Assembly (NCBI GenBank): GCA_034336665.1
Contig: JAPFBE010000002.1
Coordinates: 16,036,906-16,100,905 of the forward strand
Reading direction: 5' to 3'
Length of the DNA stretch: 64,000 nt
From: Luscinia megarhynchos
Taxonomy: Eukaryota; Chordata; Aves; Passeriformes; Turdidae
How positions within the stretch are numbered: the stretch's first letter is position 1; the number at the start of each line of letters is the position of its first letter. The position numbers and the translations under genes were made by a program. Below the pieces are notes generated by a model. It had not been told where the DNA came from. It did no database searches and saw only the letters and a list, made by a program, of their open reading frames with translations. This document shows, piece by piece, positions 26,241 to 38,781 of the stretch.

Positions 26241-29200
26241 AGGGCTGTGGTACTGAAATCTTTCTTTTAGGATAGTGTCCATTTCCCACCAGTTCTCTCT
26301 TTCCCATAGCAGTGCTGCATGTTGGAGGTGCAACACAGAGTTGTTTCAGTTCCCTCAACTTCACGCATCAGTTTTCATTTATGCCTGAATGCAAAATGAC
26401 ATAGAAAAGTGTCTATTTTGTGATGCAACCCAGGAAAACCATAGAGGAAGAATGAGAACTTGAAAGCAGATTTTTCAAGTCCAAACCAGACTTCTTGATT
26501 GAAATATTACCAGGAAAAAAAAAAAAAAAGGTAATATGCATCTAAGGTAGGTGTGGCTGTAAGCATTTAGGGGCCAAGGCTGAAGACTGAAATCTCCCTT
26601 TCAATTTAACTGACTATCCCTGTCACTTGTTAGTATCTGGAACTGAATGTGGTGCAGAATTAAACTCCTGAAAGATAAAAATATAAATCAATAAACTTGG
26701 AAATAGACATGTATCAACACTGAAAAAACTCCTGCATTACTCAGATAAGTACACAAGGCTTGGTATCAGCAGCAGGAAAAAAGTGACATAAATTCTTAGC
26801 AATTTTGCATTTCACTGGGAGCTATGAACGGTGGGACTAGGTCTGCCTAGCTCTCCCCATGATTCTGTACCCTAGTTTAATGAATTCTTGAAGGCCATAT
26901 GAAAAGTCATCTGTGATATTATTTTGCACAGGCCTAAGTTCCACTGATGTCAGCTGGGCTTGAAGAATGCAGCAGGACCAGATGCTTTAGTTCCATCATT
27001 TGCTGCCAGCATGTACCTCAAGTGCCTTGGACTTCCCATAACACATCTTGAATCAGGGTCTGTAACTTCCACAGCATCCCTGTCTACTTTTCTCTTCTGC
27101 TCTTTCCCATGGCGTTAAACATTGCAGAAGTTGGGCTGGTTGGATGTGAATGCTGACCATGTCTTTTATATTTCTGTTGCTTTTAGTGATAGTGCCACCA
27201 CTTACCCAGGATGTGTTAGAAGCTGATGCCAGATTAGCAAAGTTGCTTCTAGAAAGTGCCATCCTTGCTGTCACTCTTCATTCAAGTCCACAGACACTGC
27301 CTCAACCTTTTCAATAAAAACTACCAACAAGGAGTAGCAGAGTTTCCTGTACCTCAGCAGGGCCTTTTGTGCCATTGCAATGCTGTGAAACACAAACATG
27401 GGTGAACTTGAGAGCAGCATCCATACAAGGTAAACTGCTCCTTAAACAAAGAGGAGATCAGTTAAGCTTGGTCCATCTTTGCAGCTGTAAACAGGTCTCT
27501 GGATTAGGAGAAAAGTCAACAAAAGTCAATGTGCAGTTGTTCGTAAGAGTGCAAAAGAGAGATTGTTTTCCTTTCCCTTGTTTTAGTCTGTAGTGAAAGG
27601 TCAAAATCAATTTAGAAGTATCTTGAGCCAATGTAGAGAAAAACAATATTTCAGCTAACCCAAAGGAATAGTTAAACACACATCTCACATATGGCTTGCT
27701 GTGAATATTAGAGACCCAAGGAGAACACTTTTTTGCCAATATAATAGGGGTTTTTTTTGCATGAGGCAGTACCCTCTGCTATCAAACATTTATGAGAAAT
27801 CGATGCAAGTCAGGGTAGCCCCATGTCACAGCTTTGTTCTGTCTTTTCAGCACAGAAAGCCACTTCATTAGGTTGGGGTCAGTACCCACCTGGCTCAAAG
27901 ATAGCATAGCTATTCACTGATGTCACCTATGGATTTCAGGGTAGTGCACTGTGGGCTGGGGCCTGTTCCTTTCTATATGTTTGATATAATACAAAGAAAC
28001 TTCAGCTGACCCCTCCTTTCTCCACAGTCAAACTCAAATTGAGAAATAGTCTTAAACCAGCTCTGTCAAGGGATGCCAGTGCTGCCTAAATGATCCAGCT
28101 TTCTGATGGGAGTCACACATGGAATGCATTCACAAGGTTTCTTCAAGCTGGGAGTGAGTACAGTGAGAACTGATCTACAGTGAGATCCTGGCATGTACTC
28201 CAAAGCTATTGAAACCAATAGCCTCAGTGCTGTTTCTACACCCATTTAACTACACTAAAATTACTCTTTTCTGATAATTCTATTCTTGAAATTTGTCCTT
28301 GAGTTAGCTTACTCTTCCTCTTTTCTTTTTTTTTTCAGAGGAGATTTCTCAGTAAAAAATTATCCCAGAAGGGATATAAATAACATCTGGGTGTAAAAAG
28401 TTTTTTAAACAGCTGACTAAGTCAGAAAAGAGCACAAAGAACTTATTTTTTTTTCTTTTCTCAGTATGATAGTCGTAACTGGTAATCCCTTCCTCTTGAG
28501 TCAGCCCAGCTAAGTGAGGGTGGTAGGCCAGGCTGCAGGAGCTACCTCATTCTACATTTCATGAGAATCAAATTCTCCTCAGCCTAGCTTCCCTCCTGCT
28601 TCTTTCTTCCCTCTGACTTGCAACCTCCTTAGGATAACCTAGAGTTAATTCATGGTAATTAGGCCTGTCCTAGAAATTCAGCTTAAGATGATGAGCTTCT
28701 CCTCCCAAGAGCTTCCTTTATGCTCTTTACCACACCTTCAGTTTATTGTACAGCTGTCATACAGTGCATCTTGTTCCTGCTTGCCTCAAGGAACATATCA
28801 GAAGTTTGTTATTTCTCTAGGGAGAAAACAAATGGTAAACAGGTGTCCTTCTATTCTTCTGTGAGAATTTAATATTCTCATAAGTAAATTAGATACTGAA
28901 TACATTTTCCACTGGTTAGTATGGTTTCATCCCTCAAATGCTACTCCATGAGGATTACCTGTAAATACTTCCTACATATTTTTCCCACCATCCTATTTCT
29001 GGTCTCTCCATATCAACTTGTCCTCTTAGCTCTCACCCACCTCTTTTATCATTTACACATGGCATAATTTTTTGGGAACAATCTCATATCCTTAGAGAAG
29101 ATCCCTTAACCATTTCTCATAAAATTAGAGGCTGTACCTCTCCTTTGTTCCACCCTCCTTTGCTCAACCCTCATTGCATCTTAGTGGATGCTAATCTGAG

Positions 29201-32200
29201 AATATATCTGCTTCTAAACCCTTTCCTCAGCTGGGAAGCATAATGGTACTTCAGGATGAATAGCATCCTGTTCACTATTGAATTGCCACGAAATTAATAC
29301 TAGGTTGAGGACTTTGAACTGATCACCCTGCTCTGCTCATCTTGGTGCGTTACTGTGGCCCTTCCTGTTTTGGAAGGCAGTTCTTTGCTGGGAGCTGCAC
29401 GGGACCCTTAGTGTCAGAAAGGCACTTGCCACGAGAGGCTGTACAGACTGAGCCTCTTCCCCCTTATTTCACTCGTGCAGCATTCTCACTTCTCTGTCTT
29501 GCTGCCTCTTCCAGATGTAGTTCCTCTGAGCACATGGTGATTGGAGAAGTCCTCCAAGCTTCCTGGCCCTGTGGCCTGGAGAAGGGACTACCTAAGGATC
29601 CCCTGCTTGCTACTACAGGCTTAAGGTCTGCAGAGCTTCCACAGTTGGTAAGACAGTGAAGAATTTGCCTGGACAAGAGCAAGACTTCCCTACATAAGCC
29701 ACTTCATTCACTAACAGCTAGTTAAAGCCAACAATGTCTCAATTATTTCTTTCCATAACTGATGCTGTGACCCAGTCCAAGTCTGGAGGACACCATAGGG
29801 GAATTTGACTCTTGGGAAGCAACTATTCTGCCTGTGGTGAGGAGCCTTGGTGACCAGGTCACAGATGGCTCTGGAGTAACCACACCAAGCCTCATAACAA
29901 AACCTCATATTAGTGTACAAGCTTCCATTCCAGAAGAATGGAAAATGAAGCATCAGCCAACACTTCCTGTAGATCCAGCCTTGTGCATGTGTTTGGGTAG
30001 TGGTGTTTCATTTTTCTGGTTAGTGGTCCCCATCAGAAACGAAAAAGAACTGTCAAATGGTTGCACAAGAGAAATAGGACATCTGGAGCATCCTGACCAC
30101 TCTGTAAATGGGTCTGCTGTAAAAGCATCAGCAACCTGCTCCAATAGCCCAAGGATGAGATTTCAAAGGATTCTCCATCATGTGGTGGTCATGACATGCT
30201 CTTGCAGAACAGGTCTAGGACCAAATTCTGTACATGAGATCCTGTCTATAGGGACTCTATTTGGGTAAATATTGTGAGTGTGATTTTCATTCCACTGCCA
30301 CCTTTAGGATGCTGCCATTTCCTACCACGCTGCTTATCATCCAGAAGTTTCCCACCTTGCCTTTCTGCCCTAGTTTTTAACAATTTTCTCTTCCTGGAGA
30401 TACCATCCCAGGGGGCTGAGGGTAAGATCTGGGGACTGTCCTGCTCCTGCTCAGTGTTCATCTAGCCTGACCTGTTTCTCAGCTGCTTTCCATCTCCCCT
30501 TCCCAAGCTTCATTTCTGCAGTGGTGCCTGACGTTCTCTGGGCAGGGTGCTGGGAAGAGACGGAAATGAGCATTTGCAGACACTTTGAACTGTCTCCTGA
30601 ATAAATGGAAGAAAACTAAAGGATAGCCAGACAGCAGGGATTATTGATTTTATAGCTATTTCAACAGCTTCATCAGCGGTGGCATGTAAAAAGAGCTCAT
30701 CATTTATAAATCGACTCTTCCAGGGATCAAAGGCTTGTCAGGCAACAATTAGTTCTGGTAATTTATCAGTTGTTTGAGCTTGTCAGGTGGAGAGAGAAGG
30801 CTAGTTCTGCATCAGCTCCCTTGCAAGGTTGTGACTGTAGCCAGGGCCAGGTAGGATGTGCAGGTCACTCATTTGCTAAATATTTCATGTCCTCCAGTGT
30901 TCCATCAGTCTTTCCAATACCTGATCCAATTTGGTTAGGCTGTCAGCTGAAAAGGAGGCATCTCTTAGCACACTAATGTCACTCCAGCCACAGGTTCTTT
31001 GTCTCCTTAACAATGTCCCTGTCAAATCCCTGCTGAGCAGCTAAATGAATTGGAATGCAGCAAAAAGAAGGAAAAAAGAAAATAAAACAACCCAAACCTG
31101 TGGTCTGTTTTTAATTAGCCTATAAACCATTCAGAGCTTCCCAACTGTGCTGTCTATCCAGAGAGGGAAAAACTGAGGGCAAATATACTCTCTCCTTGTA
31201 GACCTCATGGTACAAAAACCCCCATGTTAACAGCCAGAGCTGATTTGAACAGATGAGAAGCCTGAGAAAAAGCAACCATTCTGTGTAGCAGTGCCTGGTC
31301 TGGGTGCCAAGAGCAGCTGCACACTTTGCAAAGCATCCTCTGCAAGGGCACCTACAGAATTTGGCTACACTGACCAGAACTTAGCCAGTTTAAGTGGGAA
31401 TAAAAAAGACAGATATCAAGGCAGAGAGCCCCTTGGTTCCAGACTTTTCTGGCAATGGGGAGTAGATCCAAAATGTGTTATACAACATTGAAAAGACCTT
31501 CATTGCAATACACTCCATTGCATGTGCACACATTTCCATGCCTACAAGTACACATGCCAGGCTGGTAAATGCCTTGAATTTCCCCTGGTGTACCTGATCA
31601 CGTACACCTTATAATGTATTTATGCAATCACATTTTTTTAAGAACAGTACTGTTCTTATTTGCTGTATGGTGGGACTCAACCCTGCACTTTCCTATGCTG
31701 ACAGCTTCATTTTGCAACTTTTTTTCCCAATCTATTTTCCATGTATAACCATCAGTTTAGTTAATTTATAATGTTGGCCACCAAAGAATTTCCAGTGGAA
31801 GTGCAAACTGTTCCAGGAATTTCACATATGCAGGTTGTTTTAAAGCACATATGAACTTGCATCCTTTAATCACATTTCATGGTTCTTCAGATGTTCATGG
31901 AACACAGACTGGAAAAACAGCTACTATCAGAGCTTCATACAGAAGCAGCTCACAAAAGTTGTGTTTGGTCACAGGGACAGTATAGAAATGCTTGTGTGTT
32001 CACAAAAAATAAAGGAAAGACTGTAGTTCACTTGGAAAGTTGAACCCTGTGCATGTATAGGCATTTATAGAAACATCTTTGGGGAAAAATAATTACTCAG
32101 CAGAAAGTGGTTAGTTCAAAGAATAAATTTTTGTATAGTAGTATAGCCAACTTTCTGACTTGCCTAAAGGGTCAACACCAGAACCAGCAATCTATAATCT

Positions 32201-32804
32201 ATTGCCAATTCAGGGCAAAGGACAGCACTCGTGAACAATTTGCTTTTCAGCCAGGTGAAAGACGTCCTTGTGCTCACGATGAAGCAGACTGAGGGTGAAG
32301 TAAAATTAAATTAACAGCTTTAATGCACATTTGGAAGCCACTGGAAAGCACATAGCTGCAAAGTGTCCAGCTGGATGTGTACTGAGAATGACATAATGGT
32401 GAGCAGAGACCCAGAAGGAAAAACAGCAAGCCAAGTCCCCAGGAAAAGCCCTAAGATTTTAGAAAGATAGTGGATTAAAATTTCTGGGAAAACTAAGAAA
32501 ATGTTCTTCTTATGAAAACATGGAAGAAACATGGATGCCTGCTGAGGTGTCTGTGGATTTCATAGCTGTAGGCTATTGCTGCATGACTGATACAAGAAAA
32601 CCTTTCAGCTGGTGAAATCAGTGGTGTTCCTCTGAACTCCCCTGAATAATGCCAGTTTAGCCCATCCATAGGGAAGCTGGGATGACTGGGCAGCACTCCC
32701 AGATGAGGTGCTTTCTCAGAAAGATCTGCTGTAAGGTCCTGATAAGACCTGTGGGGTAATTTTGAGATGGTACTTATGGAAAGAGCAGCTGGTATGACAA
32801 AGCA

Positions 32805-32836
32805 GTCCCCGTGGTGAACCTGCAGCCACGGGGGAC
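32805..32836. repeat. GC-rich hairpin-forming inverted repeat
   Basis: GTCCCCGTGG at 32805-32814 pairs with CCACGGGGGAC at 32826-32836 across an 11-nt loop, with one bulged G. No gene context supports a function. Confidence 0.7.
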
Positions 32837-35800
32837 AGGAGGTTTGCATTTCCAGAGAGCCTGCCAAGCTCAATGCTGCTGCCAGTGTGTCTTTTGGGGG
32901 ACAGGAGATGGGGTGACTGCAAGTCACCAGCCACACCAGTGGCCCTGATCAGTCCTCTGGAAATGTAAACCTCCCGTGCCCTCTTGTCAGCAGCATGGGT
33001 TCTTTCATTCCTGCTTGCCTTGCTGCATAATTAAATAAATTGCCTGATGGATGTGCTGGGCAGCCCATGAGTGAGGAAAGAGAGTCTCCTTTGAGGTGGC
33101 ATGAGAGGGACAATCATAAGGGAAAAACCCACAGGGCAGTCTCTCTCAAGGCACCTCTCCAGTATATAAAGTCATGGTTCTTGTTCTGTGCTTGTTTATG
33201 CCACTCATGGGAAATCCTCCTGCAGGCAAATACACACCTTAAAGGCCTGCACATTCCTGATAAGAATAATGCATGCACCATTTGTCCAGCTTTTTTGTCC
33301 ACTTTAGTTTGCTGTGAATATCACTGCTTTATAATCCAGTAGAAATAAGAGAAAGTTAAAATAAGAAACAAAAGACAAACAATCTCCTGCAACAATAGGA
33401 TTGAAAGGAAAGTGACAAGTCTACATTTGCACAAGAAGTCCTTAGAACACTCCTTTTTTTTCATGATGGACATCAATTCCTGGGTTGAATTGTGTTTGTG
33501 AAAAGAGATGGAGAAAGTAGAGAAAAAATGTAAATCAAACCTATATGACCAAAATACAGTGCTGCTTTCTTCTTGCCAGATTAGAAGTTGGATTTGTTTC
33601 TGGTGACTGGCACAAACATACATTTTTCCTTTAGCTAGGAACAAAGTTAGTTTTAGGTTTGTTTTTATTACTTTATTTCCTTGGAGGGAAAAACACAACA
33701 ACAGTGTGGGCTTGAATTACAGTTGATGAACTCAAGTAATTTCTGTAGCCCCCAAATAGCTGGAGAGGTCAATGAAACCACAAACTCCATGGGCCTCATC
33801 CATTTCTGAATGCAGCTTTTTTGAGCCAGAGGCAAACTGCCCTATCACTTACCAAAGTGATGTTTATTTAATTTATTACTATCAAATGCTTTCAGGGATT
33901 GGGAAAAAAACCCAACCAAACAGTAACAAAACTCCTCCAAACCCAGACCAAGAAAACCAAGAACCACTAAAGGCCTGTGCTAGCACCAGCAAGCCAGTGT
34001 CTGTCTGTCCCTAGTGTGGTAATACCAGACAGAAGGAAGCCTTTCTGGGTCAAATTCTGCTCTCATTTGCACTGGCAGAAGTGATGCCTCTACAGCTGAG
34101 GGAATTGTTGGCTGGCTGGCCAGCCCAGTGGACTTCAGGCAGAATTCAGGTCTCCTTGACCTGATCAGAGCAGAGGAACTCATCCCAGGCACTAAGACAT
34201 ACCAACTGATTGTTTAACCATATTGAGCAAAATAGGCTTCCCTACCATTTTTCACCTAGCTCAGATTTGATCGGAGATATGAAATAAAGAAAGACATGAG
34301 CACTCATTCTGGCCACGGTTCTGAAATGTCGTTCACACGATGTTTACCCCAGGAAAAACGATCTTGCCACTATCTTTGTACTTTATCTGCAGCTTTCTGT
34401 CTCTCTGCATACTTACACTTAGCACCACAGCTTCCAAGCATTCTCCTCTAATTAATCAAAAAGTCGGTCCTTTTGTTTCCTAGGTCACGAAGGAAGAACA
34501 GTACATTAAATAAAGATATTGGCTGAGGATGGAAGCTGGATTTCTACCCGAGGAGCCTAATAATAGTGCCTTGATGCAGGCCAAATAAAAATTGATATGG
34601 TTTTATATACACAGAGGCAAACAGTTCAGTGTGAAAGGAGTAAACACCAGATAGCATTCAAACAGTGGTTTATCCAGCTCATTCTGTGTTTGTAAATATA
34701 GAAATGTGTTGTGGTGGCTAAATTTATCCTAATGTAAGGAAACATGAACAAAGAGGCTGGTATTTGGTAACTTCTATAGGCAACATTAGGACATCCTGCA
34801 GGAATTATTTGGGGGCAGTTCATGATAATGTGGTACAGATTAGAGTTGCCATTTCTGGAAAAATTAGGTCAGAATTATGTAGATAAGATGGAAAGAATTT
34901 CAGTAGCATTGTAGTATTTTTCCTGACTTGAAGCCTGACTCACACGTCAAAGCTTTGTTTTATTGTATACCTTGTTTTGATCTATAGTCAAAACAGCCTT
35001 TTCATTTCCAGAGAAAATGAAAATAAACCAGCTGAGAAAGAAAGAATTACAGTCAGTATTGAATAAAAATAAGTATAGCAAGCCTAATTTTGGAGAATAG
35101 TTATCTTTTCCTGGGAAACTTTTTCCAATTCCAGAAATGGCCAAAAAACCCAGGAAAAATCAGAAGAGGGAACTTTGATAACAGCTCAGGAATGGAGCTT
35201 TTCCTTACTCTTGGTGTGAGATAGAATTTCAGTCCTATGTCAGGTGTATTTTGGGTCACACTGGAAAGTGGTGTCCCTCTTCCCTATACACTTCCCTTCA
35301 TGCTTCTCAAATTTCATCCTGGATTAGAAGAACCTCTCGCTTAAAAAGGAGATAGATCATGGTCATGAAAGGTTCCCTTTTTCAGAGCAGCGAGATTAGT
35401 TCTAGTTAGAAGACCAAGAGCTTTGACTCTGCAGTCAGTACAATGTTTCCTTTGGCTTCAGGTAGAATGTTTTTTCACTCAGGTCGTTTATTATAAGTAA
35501 GAATGTACTTTTACACTGCTCTGTGTTCGGTGCCATAAATCCCAGTACATATTATGCCTCTCTTTTCTCACCAGGGGCTCTAGCTCTAGTTACTGAATCT
35601 CTCTCTCCCACAGAGCTTTGAGAAGGAGCAAACCTCTGGGACAGACCCTGGTACTTGTATGTGAGCCAGAGTTAAGATAAAATGCTTTGTGTTCCCTTTT
35701 GCTTATTCAATGAGACAAACAGACTGCTGAACTCTCCTTTTTCAGTCTAGCTCATTAATGCAAACCAGGGTAAGCTGCAGGTTATGCTCCAATGCCACAA

Positions 35801-37515
35801 GTCAAATGGGGAGGGGGAGGCATGCAGAGGCAGCAGTGCATCCCCTTCCACCCTTGCTGCACACTGAGCAGCATGAAAGTGCTCCTGCCACTCTTCCCAA
35901 AGCGTGCAAGCCCCTGCCATCAGGGCATCTTACCCCCTTCTGCTCTTTGCATTGAGGCTCGGGCTCTTACTTGACCCTGGGGACCACGCTGAACGCATGG
36001 CATGCCAAAAGGTCAGAGAGTGCCCATCACTACACACAGCTGCAGCATGAGCAAGAAGCAGATGCAGTTTACTGGGGAGCAAAGGAGAATGGAAGCCAGC
36101 TTTCGACTCCAGGCATGAGCAGAGTAAACCTCAGAAGGAGCAGGTTTATTTTTAGGATGGTCTCTCAAGAATCTCTTAAGCAGATATCCAGGAATTTGGG
36201 CTACTAAAGCCCACCCACAGCAGCCAGCCACCTGCAAAATCCAAATAACCAGCCTTAATAACAGCACAGACACGGCTGCAATGCTCCCCCGCTCCCAGAA
36301 TTGATCCTCTCCTCACACTCTTTCCTGGGAGAGAAAACAGGAGCAGCTGGGGTGGGGATGCTGATGCACATCCTCTTCACTATCAGGGACATCCCACACC
36401 AGCTGCTCGCCTGCCACTTTGGCTGAGTGAGAGACAGCATCTTACCTACCTGTTTGTTTATTTTCCCTGCCAAAGGCAACCACTGGTAGGGCAAGAAATG
36501 GAAAGCCAGGGCGCATTAGTGAGGTCTCCTCATTCCTGACAGAGGTCACTGATCCAGGAGCAGTCAGTGCCGGGGATGCAGAGATCAAAGGACGGCTCCA
36601 GGGGCTGCATCCTGCCCTGCAGAAGCACTGGGGCTCCCAGTTCCTTCCCACTGCCTGGGACCAGGCACTCCTGTCAGGCCAGGAGTGCCAGCAATGCCAT
36701 TTCCCCACTGAATTACTGCTCCAAAACATAGCAGAGCAGTGTGAAGGAAACATTATATGGGCCTGACTATCAATATGATGAATATTGACAAGAAATCCAG
36801 AACAATTTCGGAAATTTTCAATCGTGACTACTTCACCACACACCTTGTATGTATGGCATTGCTTAAGTTCTGTTTTTAAATAAACCCAAACCACTCAGTT
36901 TTATCCTTGGATTAACTCTTGTGCTTTTTTTTTTTTTCCCTATAGGATAAGAGATGATTAAATCTATTTATTTGCTTCAAGTCTCTAGATATAACCACTT
37001 AAAGCCTATATTTTGGGAACATGTAAAAAAATTAACTACTGATCTAGATCTTTCCTGAACTTGGGCCCCACTGAGGTTCCATTGAGATCTCCATCTTTAC
37101 CTTGTGGAATGGGTTGAAAATTTTAGTATAGCAATAACATTCCCTAGTTCAATACAGCCCACAAGTTTTCCAGTATGTGTATTTTCCCCTCTAGTTCCTG
37201 TATACCCAAATCCTTAACACCCATATTTTAATGCTTTAATACATCTACATCAGACATGTGAGAAGAGTGCTCCAGGATAAATTAATTTGTCCAATTTAGA
37301 GTTTGCCATGAAGATCTGATGAGCAACCCTGCAGCTAGAACAAGTGTCATGTGCTGTATCACATCTGGCCCAAGCTTTGCTGATCTGGCTTATCTGACAG
37401 AAAGGCAATCAGGTGCACACACTTCACCTGGGTCAGCTTTGTAGTGGGGCAACCTACCTCCATGATCACAGAGCCACAGACCAAGGAAAAACAGCCAATA
37501 CAGTAATTAAAAATA

Positions 37516-37521
37516 TTTATT
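37516..37521 (-). terminator. EDN1: EDN1 poly(A) signal AATAAA (distal)
   Basis: AATAAA on the minus strand, about 1.12 kb past the stop. A GU/U-rich stretch (GGCTGTTTTTCCTTGGTCTG and neighbours) lies about 20-45 nt downstream, around 37470-37500, as expected for a functional cleavage site. Confidence 0.7.
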
Positions 37522-37955
37522 TCTGAAGATATTTACCTTGATAGGCATAAGCATTTCCCAATTTCATACAGAAATACATAAAACATGCATAGACCAATAT
37601 GGCCTACTTCAATGTGTATTCAACATGGTAAATATAATGAAGAACTTGTGTGAATATAAATACAAGACACAAAAATAAGCACTTAAGATTCAACTTGTCT
37701 GCAAATTCAACAATGTGAACAAATTCACTGCTATAAACATTCACCCAAATATTAGCCTTTTGACTTAATTCAAAACAACCCTTTGTCTCAATGCATTTCC
37801 ACCAAACAAGGCCCTGAATAAATCTTGCAACAGCCTCTGGTACATCCCCACTTCAGTGCATTTTTGGTAGCATGTAAGACACAACAACCTCTATTATTAG
37901 AACTTCAGTTGGCCAAATATCCTTGTTATGGGAAACTTAGTAGTGTTCTCTAACT

Positions 37956-37961
37956 TTTATT
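37956..37961 (-). terminator. EDN1: Possible proximal poly(A) signal AATAAA
   Basis: A second AATAAA on the minus strand, about 680 nt after the EDN1 stop. Use of it would give a short 3' UTR lacking all three AUUUA pentamers. There is no evidence of use beyond the hexamer. Confidence 0.35.
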
Positions 37962-38642
37962 TTGTGTTGAAGGGTCCTTTGGTATCCAAAGCCAAGGGAC
38001 TTTGAGTATGCAAACAACCAGAGTGCCTAACCCACATTCAGATAACTCTGGTTGTACAAGTAAACTAGACTTCTGAAAAAAGGCAAAGGGTTGCAGCTGA
38101 TTAGTAAAGGCAATAACAAGGTGTAAAAATACTCTAGCAGGAGTGCAACAAACAGTATGCGAGGTAGACATGTATATATGCAGCAAGTCCTGATTAAAGT
38201 AGCCCTGTGGCTTTCATTTTTGCATTTTAATCAAAAGGTAGAGTTCTTTGAAGTTTGTACACTCAGATCTTGCTTTCTGTCCTTGCTAAGCACATCTGTG
38301 AGGTCTTCCTTGCAAGATGCTTTTGATGTAGACCCTGAAAGCTGCTCAGTCGATGGGTAACATTCCAGGACCAGTATTCAAATATTTCTTCAGACAGATG
38401 GCTTTTCATGTATGTTACTGCAGATTTCCCTTCAGCCCTTCTACCCATCCACCTGAATTCCAAAATGATAAAATCCTTTGTCTTTATATCTCCAAATACA
38501 GGATTTCCTCAGCATTTTGCTCTGCTGTGCAAACGCTTGGACAGAGGGGCCCTTCGCCATCGTGGAATGTTGGAGTCAAGACAGAGTTTTTGTGATGCTT
38601 TGTCAGCAAGTGTTGTGGAGAAGGATCCAGGTGATCTTCCCA

Positions 38643-38781
38643 CTAGGATGCTTTCAGGCTTTCCCGGACGCTTTGCCTTTTGCTTGCCCTGTTGTGTTTG
38701 AGCTTTCGCCCCTTCTGGAGCTCAGCCTTCAGCTTTGCGATATTGAAGGAAGCTTTGATACTGTTACCAATGGCTTCCAGC
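38643..38781 (-). CDS. EDN1: EDN1 coding exon 5 (C-terminal propeptide and stop)
   Basis: 139 nt, from acceptor GTTTTTGCAG (AG at 38783-38782) to the TAG stop at 38645-38643. It begins [13 protein letters not shown], corresponding to the SVKSSF region of human, and continues through [17 protein letters not shown], matching the human ending near HNRAHW. The frame then runs on for about 14 residues ([13 protein letters not shown]) before the stop, a longer tail than in human. Intron 4 upstream is 749 bp (38782-39530). Confidence 0.94.

Larger units (their letters stand above)
23036..37494. other. Intergenic, downstream of EDN1, no gene recognised
   Basis: About 14 kb with no assignable exon. 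It holds the 24820 tandem repeat, small low-complexity runs and several possible regulatory stretches (26030-26240, 30590-30790, 34250-34580). In mammals the flank 3' of EDN1 leads to PHACTR1 over a long gene-free interval. Confidence 0.6.
37495..38642 (-). other. EDN1: EDN1 3' UTR (inferred)
   Basis: About 1.15 kb of AT-rich sequence follows the TAG, close to the roughly 1.1 kb 3' UTR of human EDN1. On the minus strand it carries three AUUUA pentamers, at 37819-37823, 37657-37661 and 37629-37633, all in the distal third. In mammals EDN1 mRNA is short-lived because of AU-rich elements in the distal 3' UTR, so the same control is likely here. The end point is inferred from the poly(A) signal. 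Confidence 0.75.

Noticed and set aside
29515..29659. Possible plus-strand exon (CTCTTCCAG acceptor at 29514, TTG/GTAAGA donor at 29646)
   Set aside because: The splice motifs are acceptable, but no neighbouring exon could be linked and the translated segment is unremarkable.
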